Source of the DNA: Myxococcales bacterium
GTDB lineage: Bacteria; Myxococcota_A; Polyangia; Polyangiales; Polyangiaceae
Length of the DNA stretch: 64,000 nucleotides
Direction: 5' to 3'
Assembly: GCA_004193285.1 (NCBI GenBank)
Contig: SECP01000011.1
Coordinates: forward strand, 116,880-180,879
The notes beneath the pieces are model-generated. The model was not told the origin of the DNA, did no database searches, and saw only the letters and a list, made by a program, of their open reading frames with translations. Both the position numbers and the translations under genes were made by a program. Each line of letters begins with the position of its first letter. The first letter of the stretch is position 1. Positions 1 to 7,741 of the stretch are shown here, piece by piece.

Positions 1-72
1 CACGAAGGTGGAGACCATCGCCATCTGCCTGGTCAGAGCTTTCGTCTTCACCATGAGGTCCTTGTGTTTCAT
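1..72 (-). CDS. 5' end of a gene running off the left edge (partial)
   Basis: On the minus strand an ATG at 72-70 opens a frame that stays open to the window edge (24 codons, beginning MKHKDL). A second ATG at 54-52 is preceded by AAGGA at a ribosome-binding distance and may be the true start. The fragment is basic and then becomes hydrophobic (MAMVSTFV), as expected for the start of a membrane protein or signal anchor. No family can be named from so little. Nothing recognisable lies between it and the next gene (73-278). Confidence 0.35.
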   Translation of the reverse strand, partial: MKHKDLMVKTKALTRQMAMVSTFV

Positions 73-278
73 GACAAACCAATCTGGAGGTCGCGCCACG
101 TGGGGCCGAGGTGCGGACGAGTGATGAAAAAGGAACCCGGGGCTGCCTTGCTCAGCACATGGGGTACTTGCGCTCCGGCTGGACGATCGGGCGGACCTTT
201 GTTTGAGAAATCCGCTAATGGCGCCGCGCCGTTTGCGCCGCAAAATTGCACCCACGCGCGCGGCACCGTGCCCACCGG

Positions 279-1376
279 TCAGTCCGCGATACGCGTCGCG
301 ACGAACGAAAAGACACCGAGCTCCAGCAGCGTCTCCTTCGCGGAGTCGCACGCGGCGTCCGGGCAGAGGCGCGCGCGCGGAACTTGCGAGAGGTGGCGCT
401 GCTCTCCGATGAGACAGCTGCGGTACGCGAGCTCCGGCGCCTGGAGCGGAGTCGTTTCCCAAGCACGCTCCACCGCCGCCAGCTCGACGCGGAAGCCGGA
501 CTGCTCGCTGAACCAGCCCCGAAGGAGGTCCTGAAAGTGCTGTGCGGTGGATACCGGGCGCCCGCCCCACCCTTCGAGCTCGCGCCGCACGCTCGGAGCG
601 GCAAGCTCGAACGCGGCGCGGAAGGCATCGCGCAGGACGGCCCTGAACCTGGGGCTTTCCTGAAGCTGGATCAGCTCCCGAGTGGGCGCACCCGGCGTGC
701 GCGGCGGCGCGGCGAAGAGCTCGAGGTATTCACCGAGAGGGTGGGCGGCGGGGTGGTTGCTCGCCCCGAGCGAGCTCACCACGAGCGCCAGCTGCCGGCG
801 CGGCATCAGCCACAAGTCTTCCGGCCATTCTTGGGCGCTGGGGTCGGTGAAGCAATTGGGGAAGGGCACGAGGTCCACGCTCCACAAGGACTCGACCACG
901 CTGCCGAGGACGGTGGACATATCCAGCCAATGAATCACGCGACCGCCAGGCCTGAGCACACGCGCCAGCTCCCGCGCCACCGCCGCTCCATCCGGCACGA
1001 CGTCCAGCACGCACAGGCCGAGCACCGCCGCGCTGGAGGACGCGGCGAACGGCAACGCTTCTGCCGGCGCTTGGATGACCCGCGTTTGCGGGTGTTGCCG
1101 GCGGTAGGCGCGCGAAACCGACGCGTCTGGCTCCGAATGGATCACGCGCGGGAGCACCGAGTCTGGGAGCCGCGCTCGGAGCTGCCCATCCCCCATCCCG
1201 ATCTCGATGACGGGGCCGTCTTCGGGGAGGTACCTGGCGAGAGTGCCGGCGATGAGACGACGGCTGAGCTCCCGAAACGGCTCTCGGTCGTGGCGGACGC
1301 TCGCGAGCCTGCCTAGCGCGGGCTGCTCATCGGCGGTGGACCGATTCTTCTTGGTGCTCGAAGACTTCCAGCTCAA
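279..1376 (-). CDS. class I SAM-dependent methyltransferase
   Basis: A 365-residue protein with a Rossmann-type methyltransferase fold in its first half. The glycine motif I is VIEIGMGDG (about residues 56-64), an acidic residue follows at the end of strand 2 (HSEPDAS), and the post-motif LRPGGRVIHW is typical of class I enzymes. The second half (about 190-365) is family-specific and unassigned. The start is TTG at 1376, supported by AAGGAG nine bases upstream; no ATG is available near this position. It lies 17 bp after the FecR/TPR gene of module A and is probably the last gene of that operon. The substrate cannot be told from sequence; small-molecule targets are more likely than DNA because no DNA-methylase motif such as NPPY is present. 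Confidence 0.8.
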   Translation of the reverse strand: MSWKSSSTKKNRSTADEQPALGRLASVRHDREPFRELSRRLIAGTLARYLPEDGPVIEIGMGDGQLRARLPDSVLPRVIHSEPDASVSRAYRRQHPQTRVIQAPAEALPFAASSSAAVLGLCVLDVVPDGAAVARELARVLRPGGRVIHWLDMSTVLGSVVESLWSVDLVPFPNCFTDPSAQEWPEDLWLMPRRQLALVVSSLGASNHPAAHPLGEYLELFAAPPRTPGAPTRELIQLQESPRFRAVLRDAFRAAFELAAPSVRRELEGWGGRPVSTAQHFQDLLRGWFSEQSGFRVELAAVERAWETTPLQAPELAYRSCLIGEQRHLSQVPRARLCPDAACDSAKETLLELGVFSFVATRIAD

Positions 1377-1393
1377 CGCAAGGCTCTCCTTGC

Positions 1394-2944
1394 CTAACGC
1401 GGCAGCTCCTTGCGCAGCGCAGCGGCCTGAACACTCTTGGGGTACGCCTTCAGGAAGGCGTCCGAGGCCGCGCGCGCGTCGCTCGATCTGCCGAGCCCGC
1501 GAAGGGCGCGGATTCGGCCGTAGCTGGCCTCTTGGCTCAGCGAGCCTCCGCCTCGGAGGTAGGCGTCGAACGAGCGCAAGGCCGCGCTCGCGTCCCCCAG
1601 CCGAGACAGCTGGAGCTCACCGAGGGAGACCAAAGCAACCCGCGCCTCCGCGCTCCTTGCGTGCTCGCGCAGCAGCCGCTGGTACATGGCGTGCGCTTCC
1701 TTGTAGCGGCCCCCCGCGCGGAGCTCTCTGGCTTGCTCGAGCAACTTGGCGGCGGTGGACCCGCCCTGGGCGTGGGGTTTGAGGTCAGGCCGGTTAGCGA
1801 CGTCGCTCACGGCCGGGGTGGCTTCGTAGTTCCGGGCCGTCTCCGCCCCGGGCTCGACCTGCACCTGCTCGACGATAGAAGCATGGCCCGCGCGCGCCAC
1901 CTCCATGCGGTACGAGCCGGGCATCAGCAAGGCCGTGACCGGCGCCGCTCCCAGCTGGAGGTTCCCGAGCGCGACGGTGCTGCCGACCGCGGCTTGGACG
2001 ACCAGTAGGCTCTGCGCTTGCTCCGTGAAATACTTGGTGAGGTCGACCAGCGTGGTATCGGCGAGCTCCGTACCTTCCAGCGGCTCGGAGGGCTCTGCGC
2101 CCGCTACGAAGCGCGCCGCGCGGGGAGCCTCGAAGGGAGTTTCGCGCGTACCCTGGTCGCTGAGCACCACCCCTTCGTGGACGCGCAAGGTGACTGCCGA
2201 GCCGTCGGTCTTTAGCGAAAATATCGTCCCTTTCGCGACCACCGAGCCCGCCGAAGTCTCGAAACCAAAGGAGCTACCCGCCGGCTGTCGGTCGAGATGC
2301 GCGACGACGTGTCCCTGATGCAGCCGGAAGCGCCGACGATCGACCTCCAGCGTCTCGATCGAGAGCGCGGTCCCTCCTTCCAAGCAGGCCGCGACTCCCG
2401 GCGGGACCAGCACACAGGCGCGCCCCTGCTCGACCGAAAGGGCGCTACCCCTCGTGAGGAATTGGCCCGCCACTGCCGGACGCCCGTTGACGAAGACCTC
2501 GCCCGCGGCCAGAGCCAGGCGCGCGCTGCCGTTGCGCGCCCTCGTGGGCGCCGTCGCGGCGGGCCCCCGAGCTTCACTCGGGACGAGGGCCTGCCGTGAA
2601 GAGCTCCCGGGCTCGAGCGGTATCCAGATGGCAGCGCTCGCGGCCGCGGCCGCGCCCAGCACTGCCGCGACTGCCACCGCGCTCCGCCGCCAGGAGGCTG
2701 GACGGCGCTGCCAGCCTGAAAGCCACGCTCGCGGCGCGGGCCCTGCGCCTTCATCCGGAGACCAGCACGTGAGCCGGGAGGGATCTTCGAGCGCTTGCCC
2801 CAAGCTCTCCCACAACCGGGCCTCGGTCGCGCAGTCGCGGCAGCCACTGGGGTGACTGCGCAAATACAGCCTTTCTTCCGACGTGAGCGCCTCTCCGATC
2901 GCCGCCTTGTCCGAAAGGGCGGCCCAGGTCGCGCAATCATTCAT
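1394..2944 (-). CDS. module A anti-sigma-type protein: zinc finger, TM, FecR, PEGA-like, TPR
   Basis: A 516-residue protein if started at ATG 2944, which has a strong CCTCCTC complement (GAGGAGG) four bases upstream and overlaps the end of the sigma gene by 8 bp. The N-terminus carries H31-x3-C35-x2-C38, the zinc-binding anti-sigma (ZAS) motif. One membrane helix lies at about 88-108. A FecR-like domain follows (about 140-260), then a PEGA-like segment around 'PGSYRMEVARAGH', then TPR-like helices in the last 120 residues (KLLEQARELRAGGRYKEA). Likely role: membrane-bound anti-sigma or sigma regulator of the adjacent ECF factor. The TPR part is paralogous to the C-termini of the module C and D proteins. 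The assignment as regulator rests on the ZAS motif and gene order; activity is inferred. Confidence 0.82.
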   Translation of the reverse strand: MNDCATWAALSDKAAIGEALTSEERLYLRSHPSGCRDCATEARLWESLGQALEDPSRLTCWSPDEGAGPAPRAWLSGWQRRPASWRRSAVAVAAVLGAAAAASAAIWIPLEPGSSSRQALVPSEARGPAATAPTRARNGSARLALAAGEVFVNGRPAVAGQFLTRGSALSVEQGRACVLVPPGVAACLEGGTALSIETLEVDRRRFRLHQGHVVAHLDRQPAGSSFGFETSAGSVVAKGTIFSLKTDGSAVTLRVHEGVVLSDQGTRETPFEAPRAARFVAGAEPSEPLEGTELADTTLVDLTKYFTEQAQSLLVVQAAVGSTVALGNLQLGAAPVTALLMPGSYRMEVARAGHASIVEQVQVEPGAETARNYEATPAVSDVANRPDLKPHAQGGSTAAKLLEQARELRAGGRYKEAHAMYQRLLREHARSAEARVALVSLGELQLSRLGDASAALRSFDAYLRGGGSLSQEASYGRIRALRGLGRSSDARAASDAFLKAYPKSVQAAALRKELPR

Positions 2945-3518
2945 GATTCCTCCTCGGGCCAAGCGGCACCAGCCCCAGCTCACGACGCAAGGTCTTGCGA
3001 ACCTGCATCCTCGCTTGGTGCAAACGGTCTTTGACCGTGTTGGGAGACACCTCCGTGAGCTCGGCGATCTCTTCGACCGAGTAGCCCATCACGTGCCGCA
3101 GCACCAACGCGACGCGCCGCGTTTCTGGCAGCTCGCCCAAGTACTCGATGATCGCTCGCGGCACGCGGTGATCGGCCGGGGCTTGAGCCTCCGCCACGAG
3201 CTCTTCTGGGTCGACGCTCGCGTCCCGCGCGGTACGGACGCGGCGACTCCGAGCGTGACGCACCGCCGTGCGTACGGCGATGCTGTCGGCCCAGGGCAGC
3301 AGGTTGTCTCCCTTGAACGAGGGGAGCGACTGAAAGAGCTCCAGAAAAATGCTCTGGGTGGCATCCTCCGCGTCCGCCGAATTGCCGACGATGGAGAGAG
3401 CGATGCCGCGTAAGCGCCGTGACAGCTGCTCCACGATGAGACGACGCGCGGTCGAGCTTCCAGCGAGGGCTTGCCTCACCAGCTCGGACACGTCGGGGGT
3501 GCGCTGCGTGGCGTTCAT
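2937..3518 (-). CDS. module A ECF-type RNA polymerase sigma factor
   Basis: A 193-residue sigma-70 family protein with only regions 2 and 4. Region 2 contains 'NSADAEDATQSIFLELF' (about 45-61). Region 4 contains the helix-turn-helix 'YSVEEIAELTEVSPNTVKDR'. It probably directs RNA polymerase to its own operon and to target genes for extracellular proteins, when released by the FecR/TPR partner encoded immediately downstream. The 3' end overlaps the partner start by 8 bp, so the two are translationally coupled. It starts 64 bp after the stop of the upstream barrel-protein gene. No C-terminal extension is present. The ECF assignment is firm; the regulon is unknown. Confidence 0.9.
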   Translation of the reverse strand: MNATQRTPDVSELVRQALAGSSTARRLIVEQLSRRLRGIALSIVGNSADAEDATQSIFLELFQSLPSFKGDNLLPWADSIAVRTAVRHARSRRVRTARDASVDPEELVAEAQAPADHRVPRAIIEYLGELPETRRVALVLRHVMGYSVEEIAELTEVSPNTVKDRLHQARMQVRKTLRRELGLVPLGPRRNHE

Positions 3519-3582
3519 AGACCGGGCGGTTGCTCTTCTTCGGCTCGTTGGCGGGGCTGCCGCAAACGGGGCGGAAAAATCT

Positions 3583-4686
3583 TTACCAAGCTGAAATCAG
3601 CAGCCCCAGCTCCGCCCGGGGCCGAACCCGCAGCACGGAGCTCAAGGCTTCGCTACCCCCTGGCTGCGCCGAGACCGAGTGCGAGAAGGGCCTCACGAGG
3701 TAATCCGCGCCCACCGTGAGCACGCCGAACCAGCGTTTGGAAAAGGGCACCGTAGCCCCCGCGCGCGCCGAAAGTGCCCAAAGCCAGCGCGCACTGTCTG
3801 GCGTAGCGGACCACCCGCTGCTCACCCGAGTGGTGCTCCGTTCCAGGTAGTCCGCCGAGAGCGCGCCACGCGCGTCCAGCTCCAACCAGCGCATTCGCAG
3901 TCGCGCGCCGGCGAAGAGCTCGAAGGGGTGACGGGCGAGGCGAACGGCGGTGCCGCCTGACTCGAGACCCAGTCGCGAAAAAAACGTGTAGCTCGAGCCC
4001 AGGAAAAGAGGCGAGCCTCGCGGATGAAGGCTGAGTACGACGGCCAGGCCGTGCTGCCAGGGCGCGCCTCGCACGAAGACGGTGCCCACGTAGCTGGCTC
4101 CCGCACGCACGTGAGAGATCTCGTCACGCTGCGGGGTGAGAGCTGCAGCCGGCGCCAAATCCGTCTCCTTGCGGCTCGGGACGGCTTCGGGTCGGGGCAG
4201 CTGGATCTCGCTCATGCCGACGGACTCGCCCTCCAGCATGGCCGCGACCGCTGAACGCAAGATGATGGCGAGCGACTCGGATTGAGACGCGGTCGAGCCG
4301 TCCGAGTCTGCCTCTCGCACGTAAAGGTGGCCCTTCGCGTCGTACAGAAAGACGGAGAGCCCCTGCGAGGTCTCGAGCCAGATCACGCCCAGCGCGCGCT
4401 CACGCGCCGCTATTTGTCGGGCGCGATGGGCGGCTACGTCCAGCGGCTCCCGTGCTGCTCGCGCTATCAGGACGTTTACCTGCAGCTCGCGCAGTTGCCC
4501 GCGAAGGGCGCCGAGTAAGTCCGATTCCAAGCCCTCCGTCGCGCTGCCGCGCTCCGCCAAGACGAGCACGATCTGAGCGGACTCGGCGAGCGCGAGCCGG
4601 GCGGGCAGCACGAACAACGCGCACAGCACGCCCAGGCATTTCAGAAAACGCACGGGCCGCGGCGCAGCGACGAACAGGCCGGTCAT
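3583..4686 (-). CDS. module A exported protein: alpha/beta N-domain plus predicted beta-barrel
   Basis: A 367-residue protein starting at ATG 4686, two bases after the GH43 stop; an upstream in-frame start would overlap that gene. A Sec signal (VRFLKCLGVLCALFVLPARLALA) is followed by about 110 residues with alternating strands and helices (QIVLVLAE ... VNVLIA ... GVIWLE), reminiscent of TolB-N-type alpha/beta domains. A short Pro/Ala linker follows. The C-terminal 170 residues show alternating hydrophobic/polar strands and end in Trp, as in outer-membrane barrel proteins. It has no recognised family. The same layout recurs at 14510-15517, 20343-21362 and 36808-37887, always beside a sigma factor, which suggests a surface sensor for the sigma/anti-sigma pair. 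This role is inference. Confidence 0.72.
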   Translation of the reverse strand: MTGLFVAAPRPVRFLKCLGVLCALFVLPARLALAESAQIVLVLAERGSATEGLESDLLGALRGQLRELQVNVLIARAAREPLDVAAHRARQIAARERALGVIWLETSQGLSVFLYDAKGHLYVREADSDGSTASQSESLAIILRSAVAAMLEGESVGMSEIQLPRPEAVPSRKETDLAPAAALTPQRDEISHVRAGASYVGTVFVRGAPWQHGLAVVLSLHPRGSPLFLGSSYTFFSRLGLESGGTAVRLARHPFELFAGARLRMRWLELDARGALSADYLERSTTRVSSGWSATPDSARWLWALSARAGATVPFSKRWFGVLTVGADYLVRPFSHSVSAQPGGSEALSSVLRVRPRAELGLLISAW

Positions 4687-4688
4687 GC

Positions 4689-5786
4689 TCAGGGGCCGGC
4701 CGACCGCGGCCAGCCATCCGCATCCCAAACGAGGGTGGATATCCGCAAAGACGTGCGCCCTTCGTTCTCCGCGTCGTAGGCGAAGTAGAAGCTGTAGCTG
4801 CGGTCACCGCGATGGAGCACGTCGTTGCTGCCAGGGCCACGCCAGCGTGAGGCACTCTCCAGGAGCGTGCTCCCGCCGCCCTCGAGCAGCGGCGCCCCGG
4901 TTCGGTCCACATAGGGCCCCCACTTGGACCTCGAGCGGCCGTAGCGGATGCTGCGGTTGCTGTCCGCGCCGCGGCAGCAAACGTCGAAGGACGTGAAGAG
5001 GTAGTAAAAGTCGCCTTTGCGGGTGATGGCGGAGGCCTGGAGGATTCCTTCATCCGGCCGCGCCGCGACGACGGTTGGCTCGGCCGCGCTGAGCTCACCG
5101 CTTGGTTCGAGCGCGAAGAGCTTCAGTCCCGTTCCGGCGCTGCCGATGAGCAACCAAACGCTCCCATCCTCGTCCACGAGGACGCTCGGGTCGATCGCGA
5201 ACCAGTCGCTCTCCTGCTGGGTGCAGACGAGCGGCGCGCCGTCGTCGGTCCAGACGTCCGCGCCGATGCCGAGCTGAGCGGCGGTGGCGTGACCGATGCA
5301 GGCCTGCCGCGGCGTGTTGCTCGCGAGCGCGTAGTACAGGTGGTAGCGCCCGCCGAAGAAGGCGATGTCTGGGGACCAGTAGTTCCCGGCCGCCGGCACC
5401 TCTACCGCCGCCCATTCCGGCAATCCGGCCACCGCGTTCCCCAGAAGCTCGAAGTCGGTGAGATCGGCCGATACGCGCACCGGCATGCCCGCGCCGGTAG
5501 ACACCACCCAGTATCGCTCGCTATCGAAGATCGCAGAAGGATCGAAGAGACTCAAGTCGCCCGACAGCGGCAACTGTTGCGGCTCTGCAGGAGCGGATAT
5601 TGTCGTGTCCCGAATCGCGACGATGTCCGGCTCGGCGCTGCAGCCCCACGAGGCGGCGACCGCAGCCATCCACCCCCTTGCTGCCAGCGTGGAAAGTTCG
5701 CGGAGCGGGCGGGCAAAGGTTCGGTGCAAAGCGGGAGGGGCTCCTGGAAGGATCAGGGGAAGGGCGAGCCGGAACTTCACGAGCAT
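4689..5786 (-). CDS. glycoside hydrolase family 43 protein (arabinanase/arabinofuranosidase-like)
   Basis: A 365-residue secreted protein with a five-bladed-propeller GH43 catalytic domain from about residue 70. The three expected carboxylates are visible: D82 in 'LFDPSAIF' (base), D199 in 'AIDPSVLV' (pKa modulator) and E246 in 'DEGILQAS' (acid). Residues 30-50 (AARGWMAAVAASWGC) look like the end of an export or lipoprotein signal, so the true start may be internal to the ATG at 5786. It likely cleaves alpha-arabinosyl or beta-xylosyl linkages in plant cell wall polymers. It is the first gene of module A, two bases ahead of the barrel-protein gene. The exact substrate cannot be resolved from sequence. 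Confidence 0.82.
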   Translation of the reverse strand: MLVKFRLALPLILPGAPPALHRTFARPLRELSTLAARGWMAAVAASWGCSAEPDIVAIRDTTISAPAEPQQLPLSGDLSLFDPSAIFDSERYWVVSTGAGMPVRVSADLTDFELLGNAVAGLPEWAAVEVPAAGNYWSPDIAFFGGRYHLYYALASNTPRQACIGHATAAQLGIGADVWTDDGAPLVCTQQESDWFAIDPSVLVDEDGSVWLLIGSAGTGLKLFALEPSGELSAAEPTVVAARPDEGILQASAITRKGDFYYLFTSFDVCCRGADSNRSIRYGRSRSKWGPYVDRTGAPLLEGGGSTLLESASRWRGPGSNDVLHRGDRSYSFYFAYDAENEGRTSLRISTLVWDADGWPRSAGP

Positions 5787-5888
5787 CCGCGGCGCGTGTG
5801 GGTCTGCGCCGCACGCCCTCAGGCGTCCCGTGCGAGTGGCGCCTTCCCTCGATTTCGGGCGGAACTATTTTCACGATTCGCGCCGCGC

Positions 5889-7562
5889 TCAGTCGGCGAC
5901 GAGCGAAAAGTCGTCCACCGTCACCGCTGCACCACCGCTCGTCACGCTCAACACCGCGCGGCCGGTCGTTACGGCTACGCCCTGCAGCTTTACCTCCGTC
6001 CAACCGTTGCCGGCGGGGATGGGCTTGGTTGCGGCGGCTCCCCCGTGCTCCTCCATAGAGAGCTTGCCGCCCTCGGCCGTGCTCTTGGCCCACACGGAGA
6101 GCGTGTACGTGCCGTTGGGCAACCCCTCCGCGGCCTGTGACAAGCTCCCCGCAGTTGCCAGCTGCCAGGCCCAATTGCCGGTGCGCGCGTCTTTGGAGTT
6201 GGCACCCTGAGTCGCCTGCCACCCTACCGGCACCGTGACCGAGACGCGGTCGGCTTCGAAAGTCGGGTTGAGGGTCCAGTTGTTGGTAGGGGCCACGCTC
6301 CACGTGCCCTTCTTCGCGTCCAAGCTCCAAGCGCTGAGGGAGTGGAACCGAGGCTTGCCGCCTTCTACGCTGAGCGGCATCCATTGATTGTAGCCGAGGC
6401 CATTGCCGGCAAAGTCCGCCCAGCGGTCGCCAGCGAAGATGACCAGGCTCTGCTCGGTACCCTGCACCTGAATGAAGAAGCCTGTCTGCGTGACGTGGCT
6501 GTAGTCCGCTTCCGTGCCGGCGAGGACGAACTCCGCGCTCCACGGGCCTTTCAAGCTCGTCGCCGAGACGCAGTACGTCTGCGACGTATTCCAGCCATGC
6601 AGATCAGACGAGCAGTGGTAGTAGGTGCCGGCCTGCTTGAACAGGCAGTTACCCTCTCGGCCCCCGCCTTTGTAAACGAACCACGCCTCTTCCGCGGCGA
6701 GAAAATCCGTGGCGCGCAAGGGAGAGACGTAGCGGTTCGATCGGCCCATGCTGCTCGAGCTGATGAGGTACGCTTGGCCGTCTTCGTCTTGAAAGATGGT
6801 CTGGTCGCCGGTCGAGCCGTTGACGATGCCGGGCAAGTTGGTCTGCACGTGATCGTAAACGAAGCCGCCACTGGGGCGGTCGCTCGTTGCGAAGTAAAGG
6901 CCGCCGCCGCCCTGCGCCGCGAGCACGTATTTCTTCGTGCTCGCGTGGTAGGCGACGCCCAGACGGCCGAACCAGCCTCCCGTATTCGCGGGCTTGTCCG
7001 TCGCCTCGAGCTTCCAGTGCACCAGGTCCTTCGAGGAGTAGGTGGTGATGCCTTGAAAGGACGTGTCGCCGTTCTTGCCGACCGGCTTGGCCGCGTAGGT
7101 GACGGCGCCCCCGTACTTCACGCCATACCAGTAAAAGGTGTCGCCCACTTGCAGCACGCCGCCGCCCTGGGAGTAGATGGGATTGCCCGCCGTATCGCGC
7201 CAGAAGCGATCGTTTTCGATGACGGGCGCGCCTGCTGCGTCCGGCGAGCCGCCGCTACCGCCGCCGCCGAACGACGCTCCGCTGCCCCCGCCGCCGGTAC
7301 TGCTCGAGCCTCCACCACCGCCGCTAGAAACCGAGCCCGAGGCGCCCGCCGTGCCGGCGGCCGCGTTGGCTCCTCCACCTCCCGAGCCGGCCGTCGTCGT
7401 GGAGCTGCCCCCTTGCGCGCCCGCGCCGCCGGCTGAAGAGCCGCCCGCGCCGCCGCCCGGCTCCGCGCCAGAAGAGCCACAACCCAAGAGCGAAGCGCAA
7501 AGGGTGAGTAGCGCCCAGGAGCTGCTGCGCCTCACGAGCGTGCGACCGCTTTCGAAACTCAT
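5889..7562 (-). CDS. GH43 subfamily 24-like lipoprotein with C-terminal carbohydrate-binding module
   Basis: A 557-residue predicted lipoprotein: signal with lipobox 'LLGC' (Cys28), a Gly/Ser/Ala linker to about residue 110, a GH43 domain (about 115-420) and a jelly-roll CBM4/9-like domain (about 425-557, ending 'VTVDDFSLVAD'). The catalytic domain begins 'GNPIYSQGGGVLQVGDTFYWYG', the signature seen in exo-beta-1,3-galactanases of GH43_24, and retains the 'REGN' Glu at the position of their general acid. It likely trims galactan such as arabinogalactan side chains at the cell surface. It lies 102 bp upstream of the second GH43 gene on the same strand and may share its operon. Activity prediction is moderate; the fold assignment is good. 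Confidence 0.82.
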   Translation of the reverse strand: MSFESGRTLVRRSSSWALLTLCASLLGCGSSGAEPGGGAGGSSAGGAGAQGGSSTTTAGSGGGGANAAAGTAGASGSVSSGGGGGSSSTGGGGSGASFGGGGSGGSPDAAGAPVIENDRFWRDTAGNPIYSQGGGVLQVGDTFYWYGVKYGGAVTYAAKPVGKNGDTSFQGITTYSSKDLVHWKLEATDKPANTGGWFGRLGVAYHASTKKYVLAAQGGGGLYFATSDRPSGGFVYDHVQTNLPGIVNGSTGDQTIFQDEDGQAYLISSSSMGRSNRYVSPLRATDFLAAEEAWFVYKGGGREGNCLFKQAGTYYHCSSDLHGWNTSQTYCVSATSLKGPWSAEFVLAGTEADYSHVTQTGFFIQVQGTEQSLVIFAGDRWADFAGNGLGYNQWMPLSVEGGKPRFHSLSAWSLDAKKGTWSVAPTNNWTLNPTFEADRVSVTVPVGWQATQGANSKDARTGNWAWQLATAGSLSQAAEGLPNGTYTLSVWAKSTAEGGKLSMEEHGGAAATKPIPAGNGWTEVKLQGVAVTTGRAVLSVTSGGAAVTVDDFSLVAD

Positions 7563-7741
7563 GCTCGAGTCAGGGGCTGCGCGCGAAGAAACTTTCGTGC
7601 CAAGCCCGGCCTGCTACCGGAGCTACGTTCGGGCGTCGCGAGGCCCCGCGCGGCGGGTGCGTGCTTGTCGGAATAGCGCCCACTAAAGCTCGCCGGGCTC
7701 GGAGCGCGAGCGGATGCCAGCTGCTACGCTCCTTTGCTTGT

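Noticed and set aside
246..1316. Long plus-strand open frame opposite the methyltransferase
   Set aside because: Arg/His-rich product without family pattern; the minus-strand frame has clear methyltransferase motifs and good codon bias.
7177..7686. Proline-rich frame opposite the GH43_24-like linker
   Set aside because: It is the complement of a Gly/Ser linker (GGC/GCC runs read as Pro/Ala). Similar Pro-rich frames opposite linkers at 38337-38606, 40031-40453, 43242-43718, 45287-45835 and 47064-47408 were rejected for the same reason.
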